NCBI GenBank assembly: GCA_900770275.1
Contig: CAAGJS010000021.1
Coordinates: 1-19,514, forward strand
DNA: 19,514 nucleotides
Reading direction: 5' to 3'
From: Erysipelotrichaceae bacterium
GTDB lineage: Bacteria > Bacillota_I > Bacilli_A > Erysipelotrichales > Erysipelotrichaceae
The notes under the pieces are model-generated. The model was not told the DNA's origin, ran no database searches, and was given only the letters and a program-made list of their open reading frames with translations. Position numbers and translations under genes: made by a program. Of the stretch, positions 6,917 to 13,837 are shown piece by piece (position 1 is the first letter of the stretch; each line of letters begins with the position of its first letter).

Positions 6917-7381
6917 TCAGCGGCTGTGCTTCATTGCCTTTTCGACGGCACGCTTGGCGTCGCGGTCCTTGCTGGTCTGACGCTTATCATAGAGGTCCTT
7001 GCCCTTGGCGAGGGCAATTTCCATCTTTGCCAGCCCGCTCTTCAGGTACATGCGGACCGGGATCAGCGTATAGCCCTTGAGGCGTACCTTGTCGTAGAGC
7101 TTGCGGATCTCTGACTTGTGCAGAAGAAGCTTGCGATCACGCGTCTCATCGACATTGAAAACGTTGCCATAGCGGTAGGGCGAGATGTGCATCCCCTTGA
7201 TCCACGCTTCACCGTTGCGGATCGAGATGTAGGCATCCTTGAACTGTACCTTGCCATCGCGGATCGACTTGATTTCCGTTCCGGTCAATACGATACCGGT
7301 TTCGATCCTCTCTTCAAGGAAGTATTCATGCCTTGCCTTTCGGTTTTCTGCGACGATTTTCACCTTTTCCTTTTGTTCCAT
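6917..7381 (-). CDS. smpB: SsrA-binding protein
   Basis: A 154-residue partner of tmRNA in trans-translation, which frees stalled ribosomes. Classic segments are VAENRKARHEYFLEE, GIVLTGTEIKSIRDGKVQ, DAYISIRNGEAWIKGMHISPY, RDRKLLLHKSEI, GYTLIPVRMYLKSGLAKMEIALAKGK and the basic tail (YDKRQTSKDRDAKRAVEKAMK) that enters the mRNA channel. The start at 7381 lies inside the 3' end of rnr, and the genes overlap by 56 bases in different frames. No later in-frame start would keep the conserved N-terminus. The ribosome site (CAGGAT) is weak and close, so translation probably relies on coupling to rnr. No tmRNA gene was seen next to it. Confidence 0.97.
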   Translation of the reverse strand: MEQKEKVKIVAENRKARHEYFLEERIETGIVLTGTEIKSIRDGKVQFKDAYISIRNGEAWIKGMHISPYRYGNVFNVDETRDRKLLLHKSEIRKLYDKVRLKGYTLIPVRMYLKSGLAKMEIALAKGKDLYDKRQTSKDRDAKRAVEKAMKHSR

Positions 7382-9731
7382 ATCCTGATGCCTTTACAGA
7401 TCCCCGGAAGGATCCTTTCTTTCCTGTCGTACGTTTCCTTGTTGCTGCAGAACGATTATACGGCTTCCTGTCACGGGAAGTGAAACCGTCCCCTGTCTTC
7501 TCAGACTTCGGCGGGGCCGAGCGACGACGGTCACGGGAGGACCGACGGTCGATGGATGATTTCATTGTTTTTCGCTTTTCAGCGTGTGTCTGATGTTCTC
7601 CTTCACGCTTGGCAGACGGTTTCTTGTCAGTCTTTGGGTTGTTTGGCTGCACAAGTTCGAAGGTAACCTGACCCTTGTCCTTGTCAGCTGCCATGACACT
7701 GACCGTTACCTTCATGCCGACATGATATTCGGCCTTCGGGTGCCACGATACCAAGGCGAGACGGTCTGCATCATAGTCGAAGTCACCGGGCAGGCTGTAG
7801 ATACTGACGAGGCCTTCGATGGTGTTGGGCAGCTGGACGAAGAAGCCGAACGAGGTGACGGAGCTGATGATGCCTTCCACGACTTCGCCGACATGGTCCT
7901 GCATGTATTCGGCCTTCTTCATGTCTTCGCAGGCAAATTCGGCGTCCGCGGAGGCACGTTCACGGATGCTCGACTGTTCTGCGTCGTCGTCCATGCGCTT
8001 GTTGTCGGCGAACCTGTCGCCTTCCGCATTTTCATACATGTATTTCCGTAACATGCGGTGGACAATCAGATCCGGATAGCGGCGGATCGGCGACGTGAAG
8101 TGGAGATAGTACTGCTCCGCAAGGCCGAAGTGGCCCAGACAGCTGCGATCATATCTTGCCTTCTGCATGCACCGGAGCATTGCCATGGAGAGAATCGGAT
8201 ATTCCGGTGTATCTTCCAGGCTGCTGAGATAAGTCTGAATGGCCTTCGGCGTAATGTCACCCTTATAGGTGAAAGGATGATTGAGTACGGATCCGATGCG
8301 CTGGAAATCCTTGAGCTTACGCGGCTTCGGTGTTTCATGGATACGGTAGACGCAGGGAATGTCCTTTGCGTTCATCAGCTCGGCAATCGCTACGTTGGCC
8401 GCAATCATGCAGTCTTCGATCATGCGTTCCGCATGTCCGCGCTCACGCATGCGGATATCGGTCGGATGGCCGTTTTCATCGACAATGATTTCGGCTTCCG
8501 GTGTATCGAAGTCGATGGCGCCTTTGCGTGTACGCTCGCTGCGGATCGCATCGGCGCAGTCGCGAAGGTCAAAGAAGAGAGAGCCTAAGAAGCTGTACTC
8601 CTGCTGCATTTCTTCGTCGCCATCCAGAATCCGGTTGACGTTGTGATATGTCATGCGGGCAAAGGAGCGGATATAGGAGGCGTACACCATCTTCGAGGTG
8701 ACGGTGCCGTCCTTGGCAACGTGCATCTCGCAGGTGTTGGTGAGACGGACGACATGCGGATTGAGGGAACAGATGCCGTTGCTTAATTCCTCCGGCAGCA
8801 TCGGTACGACGCGGTCCGTGACGTAGGTGCTGCAGCCGCGCTTATAGGCTTCCTTGTCGAGTGGAGAATCCTGGGTTACATAGTGCGAAACATCGGCAAT
8901 CGAGACGCGCAGACGCCAGCCGTCGCCATCCTTTGCAACACTGACAGCGTCGTCGAAGTCCTTTGAATCGTCGCCATCGATGGTGACGGTAGGATCTTCG
9001 GTGAGGTTGACGCGTCCTTCCAGTTCGGAAGGCTGTACTTCCATGGGGATGGTTTTGACCTGTTCCTTTACATCGTCGGGGAAGACGGGATCGATTCCGC
9101 TTTCCAGAAGTACGGAAAGAATATCGACGCCCGGTTCCCTGATATTGCCGATGGTGGCTTCGTAGGCGAGAACGAGCGGGTTGCTGTACTTCTCAATGGT
9201 GCAGACGATCTTGAAACCTTCCTGGGGCAGAAAGCCCTTCGGCAGGCGAAGATCAATGAACCTGTCCTTGAGCAGTTCATCATCAGGAACGAAGTGGAGG
9301 CGGCGGAAATCCATCTGGAAGGTTCCGACAACGGTCGTCGTGGCATGCTTGACAACCTTGACAAGGCTGCCCTGAAGCTTTTCGCCGTAATCATCGTAAT
9401 GGACATGGTTGACCAGGACGGTATCGCCGTTCATGACGGATGTAAGTTCATCTGCCGGTACCATGATGGACAGGTCATTGTCACGGTCGATGAAGCCGGT
9501 GCCGCGGCGGTTGATATGGATGATGCCCTGAACATAGCCGGCCTGTTCGATGGTGGCGTAGGTGCCGCCCTTCCTGCGGACGATCTGATCGTTTTCTTCC
9601 ATGGTATCAAGGGTGTCGGCGAGCTCGATGAGTTCGCTGCTGCGCTTGAGGCCAAGGGCTTCGGCAATCATTTCTTTTGTATATGTATAAGGGCGTACAC
9701 TGCTGAGCAGCTTCAGAATTGAGTCTTCCAT
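7326..9731 (-). CDS. rnr: Ribonuclease R
   Basis: An 801-residue 3'-to-5' processive exoribonuclease that degrades structured RNA, including mRNA released by trans-translation and defective rRNA. Order of parts: N-terminal helix-turn-helix (about 1-60), cold-shock domains (about 65-210), RNB catalytic domain (about 230-570) with the metal-binding cluster IDGDDSKDFDD (D252, D258, D260, D261) and YASYIRSFARMTYHNVN and SPIRRYPDLIVHRML, S1 domain (about 615-700; GEVVEGIISSVTSFGFFVQLP), and a long Lys/Arg/Ser-rich tail (about 715-801). That tail is longer than in many homologues, and its last 18 codons overlap smpB. Start: AGGGAG eight bases before the ATG. An intrinsic terminator lies between secG and rnr, so rnr is fed by readthrough or by a GATAAT-like promoter at about 9768-9773. 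Confidence 0.97.
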   Translation of the reverse strand: MEDSILKLLSSVRPYTYTKEMIAEALGLKRSSELIELADTLDTMEENDQIVRRKGGTYATIEQAGYVQGIIHINRRGTGFIDRDNDLSIMVPADELTSVMNGDTVLVNHVHYDDYGEKLQGSLVKVVKHATTTVVGTFQMDFRRLHFVPDDELLKDRFIDLRLPKGFLPQEGFKIVCTIEKYSNPLVLAYEATIGNIREPGVDILSVLLESGIDPVFPDDVKEQVKTIPMEVQPSELEGRVNLTEDPTVTIDGDDSKDFDDAVSVAKDGDGWRLRVSIADVSHYVTQDSPLDKEAYKRGCSTYVTDRVVPMLPEELSNGICSLNPHVVRLTNTCEMHVAKDGTVTSKMVYASYIRSFARMTYHNVNRILDGDEEMQQEYSFLGSLFFDLRDCADAIRSERTRKGAIDFDTPEAEIIVDENGHPTDIRMRERGHAERMIEDCMIAANVAIAELMNAKDIPCVYRIHETPKPRKLKDFQRIGSVLNHPFTYKGDITPKAIQTYLSSLEDTPEYPILSMAMLRCMQKARYDRSCLGHFGLAEQYYLHFTSPIRRYPDLIVHRMLRKYMYENAEGDRFADNKRMDDDAEQSSIRERASADAEFACEDMKKAEYMQDHVGEVVEGIISSVTSFGFFVQLPNTIEGLVSIYSLPGDFDYDADRLALVSWHPKAEYHVGMKVTVSVMAADKDKGQVTFELVQPNNPKTDKKPSAKREGEHQTHAEKRKTMKSSIDRRSSRDRRRSAPPKSEKTGDGFTSRDRKPYNRSAATRKRTTGKKGSFRGSVKASGYGTKGKGENRRRKPKGKA

Positions 9732-9775
9732 GGTTTCATCTCCCTTTCTTTTTCTTCGTTCTCACTTATTATCGC

Positions 9776-9807
9776 AAAAAAACGACCGGGTGAATCATCA
9801 CCCGGCC
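9776..9807 (-). terminator. Intrinsic terminator after secG
   Basis: On the - strand, GGCCGGGTGA pairs with TCACCCGGTC (10 pairs, one or more G-U) across a TGAT loop (9784-9807). A run of seven T follows (9776-9782, after CG). It should attenuate secG transcription into rnr. Confidence 0.88.
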
Positions 9808-9821
9808 AGTGCTTCAGGATC

Positions 9822-10043
9822 TTAACGCAGACGAATCAGAATAACCAGAACAAAGAAGAGAATGCCCAGAATCATCGTCAGGTACGAGATGACTTTTTCG
9901 GGGCCACGCTCTTTGACGTTGGCAAACAGATTCAGACCGCCGTTGCCTGTGAAGGCGCCGGAGATACCGTCAGATTTTCCGCTCTGCAGCAGTGTGATGA
10001 TGATCATCAGCGCGCTGACAACCATTAACATTCCGTTCAGCAT
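9822..10043 (-). CDS. secG: Preprotein translocase subunit SecG
   Basis: A 73-residue membrane subunit of the SecYEG channel that speeds SecA-driven export. It has the family's shape: a first membrane helix (about 3-19; GMLMVVSALMIIITLLQSGKS), a loop with the conserved LLQSGKSDGISGAF and TGNGGLNLFANVKERGPEK, and a second helix (about 50-71; VISYLTMILGILFFVLVILI). Length is normal. The ATG at 10043 lies 12 bases from a good AAAGGAG, a rather long spacing; I found no better in-frame start. Firmicutes commonly keep secG, rnr and smpB together, as here. Confidence 0.95.
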   Translation of the reverse strand: MLNGMLMVVSALMIIITLLQSGKSDGISGAFTGNGGLNLFANVKERGPEKVISYLTMILGILFFVLVILIRLR

Positions 10044-10078
10044 AGGATTGATACACTCCTTTCCGCGTACGCTGTCAC

Positions 10079-10107
10079 ATTATAGCAGAGGGTCATTTTC
10101 AAGTAAA
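10079..10107 (-). promoter_or_regulatory. Promoter of secG (rnr-smpB)
   Basis: On the - strand: -35 TTTACT (10102-10107), 17-base spacer, perfect TATAAT (10079-10084). Transcription would start about 30 bases before the secG ATG. Confidence 0.7.
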
Positions 10108-10145
10108 CGCGCGATTTGGCTTGTTATGGACATGTTAGGGACAGG

Positions 10146-10676
10146 TTACTGGTATTGCTTTTCAACGATGGCGAAGAGGATGTTCCCGAAATCTTCCGGT
10201 GTTTCCTGGCAGCCGCCATCGAGCCATTCGCGGATGACGCCGACGGCGCCATGGTAGTTGTACTGGTACAGGATCCTGAATGTCTTTTCATCATAGGTTC
10301 CGCGTTCGATGAGCAGCTGCTTCATTTCGTCATACATCTTCTGAATCGTCTGCTTGATGTATTTGCTTTCGAGGCGTGAGTCGAAAAATTCGCGGTAGAA
10401 GGTCTGATTGTCGTAAATGATTTTAAGGAGGCGGTAGCGGTCCTTTTCAATGTCGCCATCGGCGAAGGCCTTTTCAGTCAGTTCTTCTTCGAGCTTTTCA
10501 TACAGGTCATAGATATCGAGATAGTTTCTGTAAAAGGTGGTGCGGTTGATGTCCGCCTCTTCGCACAGCTCCTTCACGGTGATCTCAGAAAGGTGCTTCG
10601 TTTCGAGCAGTTTGTACAGAGATTCGCGGATGACGCGCCGTGTGTAGGCAGTTCTTCGATCCGGTTTTTCAGTCAT
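10146..10676 (-). CDS. TetR/AcrR-family transcriptional regulator
   Basis: A 176-residue repressor-type protein. The N-terminal helix-turn-helix is clear: RVIRESLYKLLETKHLSEI, then TVKELCEEADINRTTFYRNYLD (about 33-53), with the F-Y--Y/F signature of TetR proteins. The C-terminal part (about 60-176) is an all-helical ligand and dimer domain rich in Tyr and acidic residues (TFYREFFDSRLES, QYNYHGAVGVIREWLDGG). It resembles the DhaS-like TetR C-terminal domains common in Firmicutes. Start: GAGGAAC upstream of the ATG. It faces the CruF-like/SDR pair, and two palindromes built on CAACAC/GTGTTG lie between them, so it most likely represses itself and that pair. The ligand cannot be told from sequence. 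Confidence 0.93.
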   Translation of the reverse strand: MTEKPDRRTAYTRRVIRESLYKLLETKHLSEITVKELCEEADINRTTFYRNYLDIYDLYEKLEEELTEKAFADGDIEKDRYRLLKIIYDNQTFYREFFDSRLESKYIKQTIQKMYDEMKQLLIERGTYDEKTFRILYQYNYHGAVGVIREWLDGGCQETPEDFGNILFAIVEKQYQ

Positions 10677-10689
10677 AGTTATAGTTCCT

Positions 10690-10712
10690 CAACACTTTCA
10701 TCTTTGGTGTTG
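10690..10712. promoter_or_regulatory. Second TetR operator candidate
   Basis: CAACAC (10690-10695), 11 bases, GTGTTG (10707-10712). These are the same outer half-sites as the main palindrome at 10790-10819, here in the tetR leader 14 bases before its start codon. Confidence 0.45.
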
Positions 10713-10742
10713 CACATGTATCAAACTTCGATGAAGTGATTC

Positions 10743-10771
10743 TTGTTTGATCGGTGCATGGTCATTATATT
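10743..10771 (+). promoter_or_regulatory. Promoter of the CruF-like/SDR unit
   Basis: TTGTTT (10743-10748), 17-base spacer, TATATT (10766-10771). The -10 overlaps the -10 of the opposing tetR promoter, so the two cannot be occupied at once. The main palindrome lies about 12-41 bases past the predicted start. Confidence 0.55.
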
Positions 10772-10792
10772 GTCCTTGTGACAAATAGGCAA
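10764..10792 (-). promoter_or_regulatory. Promoter of tetR
   Basis: On the - strand: TTGCCT (10787-10792), 17-base spacer, perfect TATAAT (10764-10769). The -35 shares bases with the left arm of the main palindrome, as expected for autorepression. Confidence 0.65.
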
Positions 10793-10819
10793 CACGTGAT
10801 GCGCAACAATCACGTGTTG
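10790..10819. promoter_or_regulatory. Main TetR operator: 11+11 bp perfect palindrome
   Basis: CAACACGTGAT (10790-10800), 8-base spacer, ATCACGTGTTG (10809-10819); the arms match perfectly. It overlaps the tetR -35 and lies in the 5' leader of the + strand unit, so one bound dimer pair could shut off both directions. Confidence 0.75.
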
Positions 10820-10837
10820 AAATCTAAGGAAAGGGAG

Positions 10838-11705
10838 ATGAGTGTCATGAAAACAAATACGAATCAGTGGACGGGATGGATCTTCATTGTTCTGCACATT
10901 CTTGTGCAGGCGGCGGCTGTGTACATGTATGTTTCGACGGGGAATTACCAGGTGAGCTATGGGCTGTTTGCGATTCTGCTGTTCTCCTATGTGGCGGGTG
11001 CGAAGATGTTTGGCTTCTGGAACATGGTGCTGATGAATGTGGTGTCGGCGGCCTTTGCGTTCCTGTTTGAAAATACGAGTGTGAGCTTCGGATTTCCGTT
11101 CGGCTACTTCGAGCATTTCGCGGCCGGGGTGCGGATTGGAAATGTGCCGCTGCAGGTAGGCTTCGGCTACTTCTTCTATGCCTTTGCGGGCTGGCTGTTC
11201 GGGGATCTAATGCTTGGAAATATGAAGAATGAGAAGATCCGGAAATTTGGCAGACCCCCTGATCGGCAGCCTTGTGGCAAGTGCGATGGATCTGACGACG
11301 GATGCGATCAACGGTCTGGTGCTTGGCAACTATGACTATCCTCGCGGCGGCGGCTTCTTTGGATCTCCGCTGACCAACAGCCTTGGCTGGATCTTCGTTA
11401 CTTTCCTGATTCTTCTGGTGTGGGAACTTGTGATCCTTCCACGCACAAAGAAGGCAAAGGACACTGCGGTAACTTCGTGGCATCTGGAGAATGTGATTCT
11501 TCTCGGTTTTCAGACGACGGGGCCGCTGCTTGGCTTCCTGGTGACGAAGAACGCTGCGGTTACAGACGTGCTTGGCACTGTATGGCAGACTTCCTATGCC
11601 TATGAGGCTTCGGCAATGATCGGATTACTGGCTCTTGTGCCGGCGATGATTCTTGGCATCTTCACTTACATCAATCGAAAGGCAGAAGAAAAGGCAGGCA
11701 GATAA
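10838..11705 (+). pseudogene. CruF/DUF422-like carotenoid-biosynthesis-type membrane protein, frameshifted
   Basis: Two frames together make one protein. The first runs from ATG 10838 (or 10847, both behind AAGGAAAGGGAG) to about 11245: hydrophobic helices, then SFGFPFGYFEHFAAG, IGNVPLQVGFGYFFYAFAGW. It then turns into unlikely sequence ending at 11335. The second frame continues the homology from about 11250: ADPLIGSLVASAMDLTTDAI, YDYPRGGGFFGSPLTNSLGW, and two more hydrophobic helices to 11705. This matches the order of the CruF-like DUF422 membrane family. The switch needs one extra base to be skipped, near AAATTTGGCAGACCCCC (11243-11257). The gene is broken, or else the base is a sequencing error. 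Known CruF proteins hydrate carotenoid ends; the activity here is unproven. It is followed two bases later by the SDR gene. Confidence 0.78.
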
Positions 11706-11707
11706 AC

Positions 11708-12460
11708 ATGACAACGGTACTGGTAACGGGTGGAACAGGATTTCTGGCTGGATGGACGATTCGCCGCCTGCTTGAAAAGAGCTATACGGTTCGTACGACG
11801 GTACGTTCCATGGCCAAGGCAGACTCTGTCAGAAATATGCTTGCGAAGGAACATGTGGATACATCTGCACTTTCCTTTGCGGTGGCAGATCTGACGAAGG
11901 CAGATGGCTGGGATGCGGCAATGGAAGGCATCGACTATGTGCTGCACGTAGCTTCGCCTCTTGGTGGAAATAACCATGAGGATCCGACATTGATTCCGAC
12001 GGCGAAGGAAGGCGTGGAACATGTGTTTTCGGCGGCGATCAAAGCCGGGGTAAAGAAGATCGTGATGACGTCAAGTGAGGCGGCCAACTATCCGGATAAG
12101 AAGGATACCAATCCCGCGGTCAATGAAGACTTCTGGACCGATCTCAACAACAAGTGGATCACGAACTATCAGCGCTCGAAGGTCATTGCGGAGTCGGAAG
12201 AGATGACGATGCCAGAGATGGCGCGGATTTTGAAGGAAGCCTATCCAAACAGAAAGATCAGTACGATCGTGATTCCTGATTTTGTGATCTCGGTAATGGC
12301 GAAGTTCCAGGTGCCGATGAAGGTGCTCAATACGATGGTCGGTCTCAAGTATTATCGTGACAATACGAAGGCAAGAAAGCTACTTGGCTGGACGCCGCGT
12401 CCGGCAAAGGAAACGGTGCTCGATACGGCACAGTATCTGATTGATTATAAGATTGTATGA
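11708..12460 (+). pseudogene. Extended SDR reductase (dihydroflavonol-reductase-like) with a large internal in-frame deletion
   Basis: A 250-residue product with an intact N-terminal Rossmann part (VTGGTGFLAG at 6-15, DLTKADGWDAAM, DYVLHVASPLGG) and the catalytic YxxxK as Y154-QRS-K158, preceded by VMTSSEAA. After SKVIAE (about residue 162) it jumps straight to SEEMTMPEMARILKEAYP and the C-terminal KARKLLGWTPR. In relatives that I know, about 90-100 residues lie between these blocks: the NP-(G/A)-(I/V)-GP segment, the substrate loop and the NV-DVRDVA segment. Relatives are about 340 residues long. The junction is near 12190-12200 and stays in frame. The product probably lacks its substrate site, so I class it as a likely pseudogene, although a shortened stable protein is possible. 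It is transcribed with the preceding gene. Confidence 0.75.
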
Positions 12461-12481
12461 AAAAACAGAAGACTCATCTCG

Positions 12482-12518
12482 TTCCCCAAAAATGCAGTAG
12501 ATTCAATTTTGGGGAATG
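12482..12518. repeat. 37-bp palindromic direct repeat, copy 1
   Basis: Begins TTCCCCAAAAATGCAG and ends ATTCAATTTTGGGGAATG; it differs from copy 2 (13754-13790) at only two central bases. The ends are inverted (TTCCCCAAAA/TTTTGGGGAA) around a 15-17 base centre. The last four codons and the stop of the - strand ATPase gene lie within it. Confidence 0.9.
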
Positions 12519-13711
12519 GAGCGATTGAGCCATTCTGCGGCATCGATGATGCGGATCCCTTCGTACTGATACTCGGGCTGATAGGTGCGGGCGATCAGAA
12601 GTTTTGGATAGGCATCCCTGATATCCAGAAGCGGGGTGACTTCACGCTGAAAGGTTTTTGGCTCTGAGATATCGTTTGCGACCTGGATGTAAAGCGTTTC
12701 TCCCAGATTTTTTGCGACAAAGTCAATTTCTTTATTGCGAAGAACGCCGACATAGACTTCATAGCCGCGGCGAAGGAGTTCGATGGCTACGATGTTTTCC
12801 AGGATGCGGCCGTAGTCCATATTTTTTGTGCCAAGTCTTGCAAATCGGAAGCTCTGGTCGGCGAGATAGTATTTATCCTCGGAACGAAGATATTTTTTCC
12901 CCCGGACATCGTATCTTCGGATCCGGTAGAAGGCGAAAGCTTTGCATAGGGTGTTGATGTATTTTCCGATCGTCTTATGGTCAACTCTCGTTCCACTGGC
13001 GCGAAGCGTATCTGTAATGTTCCGAACAGAAGTGATGTTTCCGATGTTGTCCATCAGGAAGTCAATCAATTCGTGCAGCAGAGGTTCGTTCTTCAGGTGA
13101 TATTTGTTAATGATGTCCCGGACAACCAGGGAATTCAGTACTTCGCTGTTGATGTAGCGGTATCTCTGGGTGTCGTTCTTGTAAAGGTACGAGCCCGCCA
13201 TACCGCCCTGGGTAATGTAGGATGTGAGGCTGCGGTAAATGTTTTCGGAAGGAAAATACTCCAGATATTCCTGAAAGGAAAATGGGAAAACGTGGATTTC
13301 GTAAGTGCGGCCGACAAAGAGTGTTGCCAGGTCGCTGCTTTGCAGAAAGGCATTGGAACCCGTCACGAAAATATCGTATTTTTCTTTGGCATGAAGACTG
13401 TTAATTGCCTTTTCAAATGATGGGCACATCTGTACCTCGTCGATCATCACCACATTGTCTGTTCCGGACTGATAATGATCTTCGACGTACTTTTCCAAGG
13501 CATGATACTCCAGAAGGTTTTCATAATCTATGAGGTTGTAATTGATCCGGATGATGTTTGCGGAAGGTTCATTCTCCTGCAGCCATGCAGCCAGGGCTTC
13601 CAGCAATTTCGATTTTCCGCATCTGCGCACACCAGTGAGTACTTTAATATCCGGTGTGTGAAGAGCGTCCTTCATTTCCTGTAAATACAGTGTACGTTCA
13701 ATGAGTTTCAT
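12503..13711 (-). CDS. AAA_14/DUF4143-type ATPase
   Basis: A 402-residue cytoplasmic P-loop ATPase of the 'ATP-binding protein' family that is highly multiplied in gut Firmicutes and Bacteroidetes; its cellular role is unknown. Walker A is GVRRCGKS (27-34) and Walker B VVMIDEVQM (D91, E92). A sensor-like FVTGSNAFLQSSDLATLFVGR follows, then FPFSFQEYLEYF. The C-terminal DUF4143 region (about 190-380) has the winged-helix-like ITDTLRASGTRVDHKTIGKYI and a nuclease-like core. That core, KEIDFVAKNLGETLYIQVA, keeps the D of a PD-(D/E)xK fold but shows IQV-A where E-x-K is usual, so nuclease activity is doubtful. Start: GGAG seven bases before the ATG. The gene is bounded by two 37-bp palindromic repeats, and its stop lies in one of them. 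It is alone and opposite to both neighbours. Confidence 0.9.
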   Translation of the reverse strand: MKLIERTLYLQEMKDALHTPDIKVLTGVRRCGKSKLLEALAAWLQENEPSANIIRINYNLIDYENLLEYHALEKYVEDHYQSGTDNVVMIDEVQMCPSFEKAINSLHAKEKYDIFVTGSNAFLQSSDLATLFVGRTYEIHVFPFSFQEYLEYFPSENIYRSLTSYITQGGMAGSYLYKNDTQRYRYINSEVLNSLVVRDIINKYHLKNEPLLHELIDFLMDNIGNITSVRNITDTLRASGTRVDHKTIGKYINTLCKAFAFYRIRRYDVRGKKYLRSEDKYYLADQSFRFARLGTKNMDYGRILENIVAIELLRRGYEVYVGVLRNKEIDFVAKNLGETLYIQVANDISEPKTFQREVTPLLDIRDAYPKLLIARTYQPEYQYEGIRIIDAAEWLNRSIPQN

Positions 13712-13738
13712 AGATTTCTCCGAGGTGCTTGTGACTTC

Positions 13739-13744
13739 AGTATA
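13739..13744 (-). promoter_or_regulatory. -10 candidate of the ATPase gene
   Basis: TATACT on the - strand, 28 bases before the start codon. No good -35 is visible; the place where it would lie falls at or in repeat copy 2, which suggests control through the repeat. Confidence 0.35.
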
Positions 13745-13753
13745 CTCTGTCTA

Positions 13754-13790
13754 TTCCCCAAAAATGCAGAAAATTCAATTTTGGGGAATG
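13754..13790. repeat. 37-bp palindromic direct repeat, copy 2
   Basis: 35 of 37 positions agree with copy 1 (12482-12518), in the same orientation. It sits 43-79 bases ahead of the ATPase start. Homology stops sharply on both sides of the two copies. Confidence 0.9.
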
Positions 13791-13808
13791 AAAAACAATA
13801 CACATCGA

Positions 13809-13837
13809 AAAAGAACTCCCGGGGAAGGAGTTCTTTT
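13809..13837. terminator. Orphan bidirectional terminator
   Basis: Perfect 11-bp stem AAAAGAACTCC (13809-13819) / GGAGTTCTTTT (13827-13837), 7-base loop, with A and T runs on both sides. No gene ends here: the ATPase starts on the left, reading away, and the helicase starts on the right, reading away. It may be left over from a gene lost here, or it may insulate the divergent genes. Confidence 0.75.

Noticed and set aside
12482..12518. Repeat copy 1 as a normal terminator of the ATPase gene
   Set aside because: The stem could form, but the T run lies inside the stem and not after it, and the same sequence stands upstream of the gene.
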